A stretch of 64,000 bases of DNA from Nansenia antarctica (taxonomy: Eukaryota > Chordata > Actinopteri > Argentiniformes > Microstomatidae): assembly GCA_963989245.1 (NCBI GenBank), contig OZ022339.1:43724669-43788668 (forward strand). Direction: 5' to 3'. Shown here piece by piece: positions 48,126 through 61,400 of the stretch. Under the pieces are notes generated by a model. It did not search any database, had not been told where the DNA came from, and was given only the letters and a program-made list of their open reading frames with translations. Position numbers and translations under genes: made by a program. How positions within the stretch are numbered: the stretch's first letter is position 1; each line of letters begins with the position of its first letter.

Positions 48126-51100
48126 ACACACACAATGAGGGCATGTTCACTGTACACACACACACGCACACTCTAGTTGCACAGAATCTGAAGCCGTGCG
48201 TGACTTAACAGGATTTCAATTCACAGAGAGCCTTTAATCACCGTGTTCAACACCACCTGTGTAAATGATGGAGTCATTAATGAGCAGCCCTCCAGATCAG
48301 CACAGTTTATGAGTAGCAAAATCCATTCATGCGTCCAAGCTGAATGAGGAACTACAAGAGGCAGATTTCAAACTGGCTGCAACTCTGCTTCATTCATTTC
48401 CTTCCTAAAATCAGTGAACATGAAAACATCAAAAATTATGTTTCAGACACTAAAAGGCAAAAAAAATAAATAAATAATGATATTTGGAATAGGAGGTAGA
48501 CGACATATAGGATTTTACTCCAAGGTTCCCCAAGGACTAGTATGCCATTTCCTGACACACACCACCACCCCCCCCCCCCCCCCCCTCCTCCCGGCCCCCC
48601 GGAATCTCTACACCTCATAAAACTTTTATGGACTAGTCACTTTATAGAGGGGCATTCACAGGCAGCAGGGTGGGCACCCCATTTTGTCAGTTAAAACACC
48701 ACCGTGAGACAAGGCCACCGGCCCCCTTGGCCAGTGCTGTCCTCTCAAGAAGGACTCTGGTGTTCATTGACATTTCCTGTTGACCTTTGGGTCATCCGGA
48801 TGGTAGCACCTGCCGTAGCGGCAGCCGTGTTCCTCATGGAGACATTCAGCCGAGTGTAAAAGGGTTAGGGAGGTTATCATAAACATGCTTACATATTCAA
48901 AAGCTGAAGCCAAGAAACATATACTTGGACGAGCAGCATAGACTAGCCTTGAGCCCTGTCCGGATGGCATATAAATTACCTGAGGACCTCTGTAATATTT
49001 TTTTTACCCTAGGACCCCAGTGATTTTAATGACCGATCCGGATGGATTAAAACATCTCGATGCATGTTTACGTTTCGGGTGCAAGCTGCCATTTAACATC
49101 ACAGAAGAAGAAGCTGTTCCCGCCGGCTGTTTTGTCAGACCCACAACACAACGCACGTGTAGCAACAACAAGTAATTTGATTGGACAAGAGGCATTCCAT
49201 GACTGCTGATCAGATTTCCAGAGCGAATTTACGAACGCAGCCGAAACCACTCGCACTCGTTTTTTTTCATAACACGAAACTTTACGTTTTAAAGTACCCA
49301 CTCGATATAATAAACAGCAGTTTAACGATCACAAAATACTCATAATTTGTGGATTAGATTTACTATTCTCCTTTGCCATATGCTACAGGTAAGGGAGACT
49401 TTTGTAAATACGTTCGTTTTGGGATGTGTTCGCGTTTGGGGCTGTGTGTGATCATCTAATTATGTGTAGTTATGTGTTTCTAGCATGTCGATGTTCTATC
49501 AGAATGTTGTGATGTTATCAAAATTAAGAAGATGAATGGCTGAAATCGGTGCAAAGCGGGGAAAAACAGATACAACATCTAAAGTCTGGAACGATTATAT
49601 TTCAAAACAAGGCTTCCCTTTAACTCCCCGAGGGCTCTGACTATTACCAAGTCTATCTGGGTTTATTTGCAAGGACCTTCGCCTGTAGTGTTGTGGAAAA
49701 CGAAGGTTTCTGCTGAATGCTGCAACACTGGAACCACGTTATGAAATACCAGTTAACACAGATATCCTGAATGCTGCTAACACTGGAACCACGTTATGAA
49801 ATACCAGTTAACACAGATATCCTGAATGCTGCTAACACTGGAACCACGTTATGAAATACCAGTTAACAGATATTGTGATGTATCGTTGATGAATTTGGGG
49901 GGGGGGGCGGTACGGGGGGCAAAATATTGTACGGTTATCAATACGTGAGTTACCTTGCGATTCCCACCCCTAACTTCATCCCTGTGTGTTGTCAGACACC
50001 GTGATTTATAGAGTGTTAGATCCAGACCATACAAACTGCACAGTTTACAAGCTAATGTTAGGTAAATTCGCTAGAACTGGTTCAGAAGAAGAAATCAGTC
50101 CATCGTCACTTACATCGTCGTCGTCGATTAACCTTTTAGGTGGTTTGGTTATCCGATAGTGGAGATTCAAGGGAGTCAATAATGTCATCCACATCCATTG
50201 TTTGCACAGAGCTCACCTAATACCTTAGATCTCACACCCCGGTCAAAACGGTAAATTCTAGTATTAATATCGCGCAAAATCAGGCAATGCGTACCAAATA
50301 CTGACATGTCAATCCGGACGGTAATATAATTATCAGAGGACCTCAGGGTTTGCTGAAAAACAGTAGGTAATTCCAGCCGGAATAATTACTGGGGTCCCCG
50401 GAGTATATCACTGACATGGTCGGTCCGGACGGGATAAAAATTACCGAATTACCCCAGGTAAAAAATATATTACCGAGGTCCTCAGGTAATTTATATGCTC
50501 TAATTGGTTGAATAATGAGCCGCAAAACACTGCAGTATCTGCTACAGGTGCAATACGCAGACAATGTTTGTCTGTTTACAAAATACAAATGTTTGTGTTT
50601 TATTGACCAAATCATAAGAGGTTAGTTTGATGTTCTCATGGGAACCCAATTTGAAACCAGTATTTCCTGAGAAAGTTTGGGAACTGTTGCCTTAAGATCT
50701 TGCTACTCTGTGAAAGAAGCCTGTTCTCAGAGAGTCAAGGCCACCCAGCCAATACAGTTTCTCATCTGAGACCACACACACGTACTCCAGTACTCAAGGT
50801 CATCACTTTGAAAAGTCCAACAACGTGACTTCCCTGAAACGTCAAAGAATGACTAGGCAGAAATCTTTAAAAATGTACCCTAGTCTGTTTTCTTTTTCCA
50901 AAACAAAGAAGAAAATATTTCTCTCTACCCTTGGTGATCGCCCCAGTAAAACACAGGCCTTTCAGAGAGCTTCATACAAACCTCCATTTTGTGGTAGCCT
51001 CGACATAAACCCTCCTTCTCCAACCCAGATTCTAAGTGACTGAGGGAGAATGGCTTTTAATGGTCTAAATACCGTAACTGAACCCATACTTAACTAATGG

Positions 51101-54100
51101 GAGGCTCCAGTGAACGCCCAGGGTTGAGGTCAAGGGCCCACAGCTACTCAGGCTGGTAAATTGGAACCTCACTGTCGTCCTCCACTAGTCCAGTAGAACA
51201 TTCAGGCCTAAGCTGACTTAATGCACCGTACAGCAAGAAACCACTAAGCTAATTATATCCTTTACTGGCTTGCTGGGCAGACCAAGGGTATGTCCATTGT
51301 GTGGCTTAGCTTTCAGTTTCACACGCAGAAGTTTAGTCCCTTAAGCATATTTTCTGAATATGATTATGATGATGATGATGATGAGGGTGATATAGCATGC
51401 ACCTCAATTGTCATTTCATGTAGAGAAAGACGACTTCATTCATCACATCACTGTAGATGTACTAATATTAAGCGCCAATATTATTATGGACATTTTGTCC
51501 TTAGGAATAGTAAGAACACTTGACATGAGTCACTTGACTAGACTTCTCACACCAGCTGCTTCCTCCTACTCAGGGCAGAGGCCTGTTCTGGTTGGGTCCA
51601 GACCCCAGGGGAACATCTCCTCTGTTCTTTAAACTCTGGGTTTATCATGCTAGGCTACAGATCCCTCCTGTCTGGGATGACCAGGAGTTCATCAAGGATA
51701 CACAGACCCAGTGGAATCTTTACAAAAGAAAAAAGATTACGGTAGCTTCTGCGTTAGACAGGCTAAGACTATGGGAGACTTCTGGGGTAGGAAAATGTTT
51801 TACAAATGTTCATAAAACAACTTATTTGGAGAGAGCAGGGACAGAAGGAGGGTTATTATGTGTGTAATTTAAAGTAGTTTGAAAATAGCTCCATTTGAAC
51901 ATTTGCAATTTCTTTAACTAGCCGATACTAAACCTAAGTGGTGGTGACGGTGGTGTAAGAGCAGGTCGTGAGTGAGCCAGGTCTATTTTTACACTCGACA
52001 GTATACTATATGGAGTGCTGCTTTTGTATGGATAATAATAATCCATCTCCATATATTGGACCAGAGCACCACATTCCCATTCTTGTCATCCTCTCCCCTC
52101 TGGTTCTCAGCAGCAGTGTGGTGATGATTAGTGCACCCTTCAAAGGCTCCCTACCCAGGCTGGTCAGTGCTGGCCAAAAATGAGAAGGCGCTAGAACACG
52201 GCTGCATGCTGGGCTGCTGGGCTGCATGCTGGGCTGCTGGGCTGCATGCTGGGCTGCATGCTGGGCCACATTTGGCAGCCTCTCAGAGGGCCCCAGCTGG
52301 CCCAGATCAGTGGGCATGAGCGGAGCGAGCAAATTTGGTTGGCCCATGATCATCAAAGCTGAGAATGGATAATGAAACGGGAGCCAATCTGTGTGTGTGT
52401 GGAGGGGGGGGCAGGGGGGGGGGGTTGGTTCTGTTGGCCAGGAGAGGCAGGTGCCTGTCTCTGCTCCCACAGAACTCTATTAAGAACAGGTCAACACACA
52501 CACACACACACACACGCACACACGATGGGGGCATGTTCACTGTGCATGGGGAAATGTGTATAATGAAAACTCAGTGAACAGGCAAAACACAGACACACAA
52601 TCATACAGACACACACCTCATCATTTCACACAAAAAAAGGGAAGTGAAACTTTCTAAATTTGCCCACAAGTTCACACATGCAAATAAGTATTTGCAGCAC
52701 CATTGGAATAAAAAGAATGGAGCAGTCTTGTTTTGTTATCAGGCCCAGCCACCATGAATTATTAACAATGAGACAATCACAGGAATACATGATATACAAC
52801 TGATTGTTACTCCAGACACTCTCCCAAGTGGGGAATTACCAATTACAGAGTCCACAGTGGTAGCCACATGCGCCCCTCAGAGCCATGCCAGTCTGGCTGA
52901 GGTGTCAGACTAATCTCTATGGGAGGACGAGACAGAGCCGTCTGTCTGTCTGTCTGTCCACAGCCTATAATCAAACAGCCTGTGAGGAGACCATACTCTG
53001 TCTCTGCCAGACTAATGTCCTCTGTAACTCCTCACGGATCAGACGAGTCTCAACGCGCCACAGGCAGAGCTCAGGGAAACGGAGGGAGGGAGGAAAGAAA
53101 GACAAGACAAATGAACCTTGGGCCTCCCCGAGCTCGCTCCCCCCCCGCCCCCAAATCTCTATGAGAAGCTACAACGTCCTTAGACGGCCCCAGTGCCCTG
53201 TCTTTTTAGAAGCTGGTTTGTAATAAGAGATGAGTAAACCAGCCATGGATCATACTGATGTGTCAAACGGTGGATTGATTGACAGTAATGAGAACATTCT
53301 GTCTCGTCTCAAAGCGCTAACGGGGGAAGCATCAGTGACTGTAGCCGCCCTCTCTCAGGTGCTGTAACACACCTCTGATATGGGGACTTCGAAACTGGGC
53401 AGCAATCCAGTGTAAACGAGACAAACTGAACTCGGATGCATCTGCAACTGCACATTTCCTGACAGCTCAGAGGGTTCGTTCAGACGTCCTTGCGTCGCTC
53501 CTGACCTCATAGCCTCAGGGGACCTGCTTGATGCTTCTGTACATCAACAACAGCATGGAGGCTCTGGGTTCATGCAAACACACAGCAGTGATTCCTCTGT
53601 TACAGAGAGCAACAGGCATTCATAGCTAGCAAGACCACAGCACTCATCACAAAGTGGATGACTCTGTATCCACCTGAGAGGAGAAACCCGGAAATGCATC
53701 TGAACTTATAAATATAAGAGATAGATTAACAAGAGATTACTGTCGCAGGAAAGGGAGCAGGAAGTGGAATCAAAGGGACTGCATGTCTGTCTGATTCTGG
53801 CCCTGTGGAGAGGAGAGCCAAGGGGTAAGCACACACCACAGGGTGACGTGTGCCAGCAGAGGAAATGAGGCTGGAGATTAAGACAAGGGTAGGCAGAGGG
53901 TCAGCGCAGATCACCGCTGTCTCCTCCATCAACAACCCTAGCCATAATGAGGCAAGAGAGAGAGGAGTGAAGAGGAGTAGAGCGAGAGAAAGAGAAAGAG
54001 AAAGAGAAAGAGAAAGAGAGAAAGAAAGAGAAAGAGAAAGAGAGAAAGAAAGAGAAAGGATTAGATTTGATTTGACTTATTAGGATCCCCATTACCTGAT

Positions 54101-54237
54101 GTAAAGCATCAGCTACTCTTCCTGGGGTCTACACAAAACATATACAAGAAATCATCACAAAAACATATGACAAAGAAGAATAACATCAACATACATAACA
54201 TCACAAAACATAATAACAAAGACACAAAACATAATAA

Positions 54238-54295
<58 letters not shown>

Positions 54296-55402
54296 AAAGA
54301 GTGAGCGAGCGAGAGAGAGAGAAAAAACACACACAAAACGAATCACACAGCCACTGACAGGCCATTGTAATGTGTAAATGCTTTATTCAGACATGCGGGA
54401 CTTGCAACAGTCTCTAATCAGTAAGGCTGAAGGAGATATGCATCACTTCTATTTTTTGGGCCAGCGTTGGTGTTAATCATTTCCAGGCCGGATATTTACT
54501 AGTCGACAAGGGAACCGCTGACAGCCCTGAAGCAGAACATTAACACAAGTAAGGACAAAAGACGTCAAATAAAACCTCACTCCTCTCCTCAGCGGATCCA
54601 CCGGTCCTCTCTACACCCACAACATCTCTGGTGGTGACAAGGCGGATCGGGTTACGCCGTCTTTCAGTGAGTGTATCAGAGCGCTGGCAGACATGTGGGC
54701 GAAGCCACTCGTGTTACACACAGGGAGAGAGGGCCTGGCTCCATCTCTCTAACACAGGCTATCGTGGCAACAGCGTTGCCAGATCAAGTCCTTGAAAAAC
54801 AGCACTTCATGCTACATCGTGAGTCGGCTAACGGCAAGTGTTACGATATCCCAAGTCAGCATGTCGGGCCTGCTGTATCAACAATTTTCCCTTTGTGGAG
54901 GCTTGAACGAGCTTCCGACCTATGAAAGCCCCCCGCGTGGTGTCGTGTTGAGCTAGATGAATGAGGCTGTGTAGGAATCCTGGTCCCCTACATAAGCACT
55001 CAGTGAAAAGGGCCATTGTTTAGAGGCGAGCCTGACGTCCTGCCCACATGCATACCTTGTCCCACCCGGATGGAAATAACAAATACATAGATTTCACAGT
55101 CCTCTACGACCATAACTCACTCAGTATGAAATATACACACTAACACGATTTGGCAGCTGGTGGGGTGTCAATTTCATGCCTTGCTCTGGGATAAGCATCT
55201 CACTAGGACATTGGAAATGGCTGTGTGCTCGTGCTGCCTGCAAGAGTCTCTGCAGGAGTCCCATTCCCCAGTCACGTGTGACGACCAGGGACACTGTACA
55301 GTCCCTCAGACAGGCACATCATGTGGAGGCTGGCGTAGAGAGACCCATCGGTTTGCCTCTGTTGTAAAATACAGAGGAGAATCTGGGACACAACCCTAGT
55401 GA

Positions 55403-55438
<36 letters not shown>

Positions 55439-58400
55439 GTGCGTGTGTGCGCGTGTGTGTGTGTGTGACAGGCACATATTTCCAAACCCCCCAAATAAGA
55501 GGGTTAGGGTTATGGTAAGAGTTGCTTAGTGTCAGAGAGACCAGACTGTGATGTTTGTGTCACCAGTTTACCACTCATACACCACAGTTTGTGACCAGTT
55601 TACCACAGTCTGGAAACATAGACGGGCCAAAAACAAAGAGGATTTAGAAGGAATAGAGTGCGCGCCACACGATCAATACACGGCAATGCCAGATACCTCT
55701 GTCTCAACCAATCACTGGTTTGTGCTTGTTTGTGCTGCTGTTGGAGGACGCAGAGTCCAGTGTTTGGCTGATTTAAGGCCTCATCTGACCTATCGATCTT
55801 CTCTCACCCGTCTGGTGAAGAGGCATCTTGAAAAAAGATCCATTCCTGCAATATTAGATTCCAATTAGGGCACTTAGTTCTCATTTAACCACAGAGAGAG
55901 AGCAGTCTAGTGGAACAGGATATGTTCACACATGGTGAGGGTAGAGCAAACAATAGATTCACACCTTTTCACAAGTTAAATAATAACAACAATTTAATAA
56001 AAATCGGATAGTCCGTACAGTATTCACTAGGGTTGGATGGTTTTCAATTTTTTATACCATTAAACCGTTTCGGTTAACCGTGGGATTCAAAATGACATTG
56101 TTGAGCTGCCAATTTCAAATCAGGGAGCTCTATACTTTACTACTACAATGCATTAATGTTGAGCACTGTGAAAAACACCAGAAGCACACTTTATAGTTTC
56201 ACAAATACAAGTGGAAGGGCTCACTTTAGTAGGCTACACCGTACATGAAAATACATGGAACACATCAAATGAAACACTTAACATAGGCCTACCTAGCTCC
56301 GCTGATGGAGGGTGCACGGAAGACCTATGAAGAGCGACATCTTGGAACAGCGTCTTAATTGAATGAACTGCTCTTTCTCATTAGCTTGGTAGTTACAGAT
56401 GCAGATAAATACAGCAGCATTACATTTGCGTATCCTTCTGAGAAGCGGTCACGTGACACGCGATTATGATTGCTTCTAAATAGTATTATGTTTTTTACAG
56501 GTTAGGCTATTTATTTTACAATTTTTTCCAAAACGTTCTGTCATCACTTTCAATAGCGTCTTCAACCATAGACAGTGGCGCTGGACAAACACTCTTCAGG
56601 CGTTTATTATTTAGCAATTTATGGTTTTATGACGGTATTATTGACAAAAAAACATGCTATTTTCTAAACATCACAGTGGAAAGCGGCTGGCTTTTGATTT
56701 TGGCCATTAAGATTTCCACCAGAGAAGGGGATCCTTCAGGCTCGCGACAACAGACAGTAATTTCTCATTCTGCTCGCTCCTCTTTCACCTTCTCCATTCT
56801 AATCTTACACTTTGGCTGTGATCGGAACGGCATACTAGCATACTATTCATACTAGGTATGACGTAGATTTTGAGTATGCAGTGCGTTCACACTGTATATA
56901 TAGTATGTGAAATTTTTGTATGCGAGAAATCTAGTATGGATCTACTAGATTATCCAGATTCTCGGAGTACGCGATCGACCCATACTATTCAACTACTCAA
57001 TCCCCAAAATGCATTTACACGTCTCTTCAGTCTCGTCAAATTGCGTCATACAAGCCTGTGCTTACGCCAAAAGCATGGGCAGTGATCAGTGACAGACCAC
57101 ATTATGACTCAAAGGCTGAGGGACTGGTGCTGAGTGACTGTAGTATAGCATTTCTGTAGCAAGTCCAACATCACACTATGATTTGAACCCACTCTGGGCT
57201 GGGCCTGCTGACCGCTGTACAGAGTAGAGGCTGGCACCACCACCAGCTCCTCAGAGAGGAGAGGCAGGCTGGGGTGGGCGGAAGCTGAGAGGGGCCATTG
57301 TGAGGGAGGCTGAGGGAGAGTGAGGACAACGTGAGGACAGAGATGGAGGAGGAGGTGTGTTGTGGTGGCGGTCTCTGCCTCTCCCTGTCTGGCACAAACT
57401 GGTCCACCGCTCTGCTGCATGTCCTCATCCTCCTACTAAGATGACGTTCACGTAATGTCAGAGTTAGGGTTGAAATGTTTACATTGCGTAAGATTTAGAC
57501 CGACCTTATGAATAGTCTCTCTCTCTCACACACACACGTACTTGCACCCACCCACGCACAGACAAACATGCACTTTCTTTCTTTTTTCTTTTTTTACGAG
57601 GTAGTCGATACAAAGTAAGTAAGACAGCCGTTCAGTACTCTTTTATGTCCTGCTGTTGATATCCTCCTCCGCCCTTCATAACCCATAGCCACTCTACTGG
57701 GTGCATCCATCTAGAACACTACATATTCGCTGTTCCTGCCCACGATATTCCAGCTGTATTCACTTCCCATGAACAATGTTTATTCAGGTGCAAAATATCT
57801 AACGGGGTGGATGGGTATAGCGTAGCCAAAAAAGGATAAGTGAGCTCTGCACAAAATCATGTTAGCCTATGGACATTTGTGTTTGGCAACTACATCGAAT
57901 AAAGAAGAAGAATAACGGTTGCATAACCCCCTGGAGCTAGCTGCATTTGATTTGGTGAGCGTCCAAAACAATTCCAGCCAACTGAAGGAAGGGATTTGCA
58001 GCAGATAAGAGTCTTAACACTGAGGCTTCTGAGTCCCAACACCCGGACACGTGCTGCTCGGCACTGATCAAATCCACACAGAGAGAGAGTGAGGAGGAGC
58101 AACGACCGTCACACCCGTGAGGGATTACACCAGTGTTGTCGTCCAGCTAGGCCAGTGTTGGCCCATGTGCTCCTGGCTGACAGGGAAAGAGCTCACCTTC
58201 ATTGGTTCAGCAGACTTTGATCCAGTGGCCTGGCGTCACAGGGCTGTCGACATCTGAGGTTGGGTACTGAGACTCAGCAGCACTGTGACCCCAGCAAACC
58301 CGGGCCTTAGTTTGCATTCCAAAAACTAGAAAGGTGGGTGTACTGGAGCTATCGGTGGGCTCACTATCTGCAACAGATCGAGACCTGAGACGAAAGGGCT

Positions 58401-61400
58401 ATCAGGTAACCACTGCGGTCCTGTGGGAGCCAATCATACCTGAATTACGTGCACCTGCGCAGACTGTATCAGGGCAGGATCATATCTGCGGCGTCAGCAC
58501 ATGTTTCCTACCTGCGTGTCTGCCAAAAAAACTAAACTGACAGATTCCTCAGCATTTATAGCCTTACTGACTGGTTAGACAACAAAAATAGCGCTACGGG
58601 CCGGCCAACGGGACAGGTCAATCTAGACTAGAGATTCCAGAGCCTCACTTTAGAGTAATGACACCAATGGCCCCTTGACCATCGTTCATAGATTAATGGT
58701 CATCCCTCGGAATGGACGGAGAGAAGGGGGAGATGGACGGGACAATAAATAATGTCCCAGAGTCACAGCTTGTCCAGGAGGCCACATAAATAAACTCATA
58801 CTTTAATGGGGTTTGTAGGCCTTCAACTTGCTGTAAATAACATCAGCATGCAATTAGGAAACACAGCCCTCCCTTCCTCCCCCAGCCACTCAAACAATAG
58901 GCTACACAGTGTTTCAGAGCTGTGAGGTACTAACTAACCGGACAAGTCTAACTGGGTACCTGGAGTGCACAAATATTTCCAGACTTCCCTAATAAGGCCA
59001 AGGCCACCCCTAGCAGAGTGCATACAATCAGATCAGAGACAAACAAACAGAAAGGACTTGACAAACAAAATCATTGATCCCTGGAGGGTGGGTGACAAAA
59101 CAGTGACGAAGCCCGATTGTCTATCCAGGCACACACACTACAGAGATGCTGGGGATCCAACAGGGCCATAAATCAGTGGGAACTTTACAACTCCATAAAG
59201 GAATCCTGCAGGAAGCAATCTCCATTACCTGGCAGTGCTTTTTGGATGACTTTGTGCAGGGGACACAATTCTATTACCCTGGTGATAGGAAATCTCGTTC
59301 CCAGACACTTATGCCCAAACTTGCGGACGGTCTGGTGGACCAAGGTGTCAGACTTGGCCTTCTTCAAACCAACAATAAAGACCATTCATTCATTCATTCA
59401 GATGGAGCATCGAAAATGGACAACGCATAGCCATTGGTGTAATCGACCAAGCAATCATCTTCAACAACACCTTCCTCTAACCCTCCCCCCATGTGTTGTG
59501 CACCTCTGTATACCCTCCCCCGGAATGCGCTTGTCTACTTTGCAACATCTGCGACATGTCAGAAGACATCCTGGTGTAGCTCTGGCGCAACACAGCTAGG
59601 TGCTAGACGGCACAAATGGTTCCTGTCCCCCACCCTGACATAAGGTCACATCCACTAAGAGCTAGTACCCCTCCATGCCCTCCCTGTTGTGTCAATCTGT
59701 CCCTGGGTCAACAAGACCAACCACTAAATCCAGTCTCTCCAGTGTGTTAAGGGCTCCAGATCGACACCGACAAACCAAAGACCAGCACTTCAAAACAATA
59801 CAATCTGCCTTTAGTGCAGACAGGCCAGAGGCATTCAGACACAAAACAGAGGTTTGAGTAGGAGCCGGGGGGGGGGGAATGCAGTCTTGAAAATAGGATA
59901 GATGTCAGAAACTACTTTTCTGCCAGACGAGAACAATTGGGACGTAATAGGCAGGCTGTGCAGAGAAAGCCTTTGTCAGCACTACCAAAAGTCATGAGAG
60001 CTGTTTGAACTCAGCAGGAAATGACATGGGTGTCACGTCCTATTCTACACAGAGACAAGGGCCTGGAAAAACAGAGAGACAAAAACATGAGGCTGAGAAG
60101 TTGCTGACTTGAATACTTTGGAGGCAGTAGTACATTCAGCACACTTACAGACGATTAGCATTGTACAAGGCACTGTGTGAATGCCATTTCAAATATGCCA
60201 TCCTGCTATTGTATGCTTGAATATGTAGTTTAGGGAGTCAGGAGTCAGGACATGTTTTAGTCAATGAAGTCTTCAGGCGTGTCCTATTAAAGCCTCCTAC
60301 ACACTGTGAGATTTTTTGCGATCTTATACGTTTATTGCAAGACACACTGTGCAACATCTTGGGTACGACCATCAATTTGATGCATGCACACTGTGCGACG
60401 AGCCACAAACTTGAATCGTAGGCTACGAGGGAGCGTCATCAGTGTCATCATTAAACGTCATCAGTGTGCGTCCGGCTCCCATGGCAGCAGGCAGTAGCGA
60501 TAAACATAAACAATGGCGCCTAACAAGAAGCGTGCACTTGCAAGAGTGGCATTCATGTGCATGGAAAAGGCCAAAAAAAGGAGGAGAAAGAGAAAAATGT
60601 GTTGCCTTTCTGTCACCTGTGTTGTCTCTCTGATCATTGTGTCATTCCATTCTACATTTCTATTTGTTGGTTAGTTGACGTAGGTCGTAGCAGCATACAC
60701 ATTGCGAGACGCTCACGGACGATCATCCCAAATTTCTTACACTGTCAGATATTTGTCACAGGCTATCTTTGGTCACAAGACACTGAAGACAGTAACATCA
60801 GTCATCTTTGAACCATATACACACTCACACAGTATGACGTAGGACCCGTTTTGGACCCGCCACACATATTGCCATGACTGGTGATCTTTCGTCTGGGACA
60901 GCGAGTGTGTAGTAGGCTAGGTTGATACCTCACATAATCTGGATGGTTTTAATGGGTTGAAGGATGGATGATGCAGACTCATAGAATGGAAACATCATCA
61001 CAGGACTATGAAAACCTATGTTTATGGTCTGCTCACTATTGACACCAGCTTGCATCACTTGCCCACACCGAATTGTAGTCTGCCTTGCAGCAGTGGTATG
61101 CTTCCTGTTAAAACAAGTTGAAACAAGCTGCTTTCTATTATCAGCTGATGGCAGTTACCAATGCACTCTGAACTCTAGCCATGTATTTAAGATGCAACCT
61201 TGCTTATGTACGGGAATCTTGTATCCAGGCATCATCAGCTTCCAACACCCGCCATAGGCCAGCTGTCTTCAGTGCTAGACTGGAGGGATTGGGGGACCGG
61301 GTTATTAAGACTCCCCATACAGAAGAGGACCAAAACAAAGCAGTGATTGCACAGCATGGCGCGTGTGGCATCATGGTGCCAATTGCCCCATTGTCTATGA

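Noticed and set aside
57109..57428. Minus-strand frames rich in Ser, Leu and Pro
   Set aside because: Compositional bias from CT-rich DNA; no conserved motif or exon borders.
59117..59599. 160-codon plus-strand open frame in LDLRAP1 intron 1
   Set aside because: The sequence has no family resemblance and lies in intron DNA; overlapping frames are equally open.
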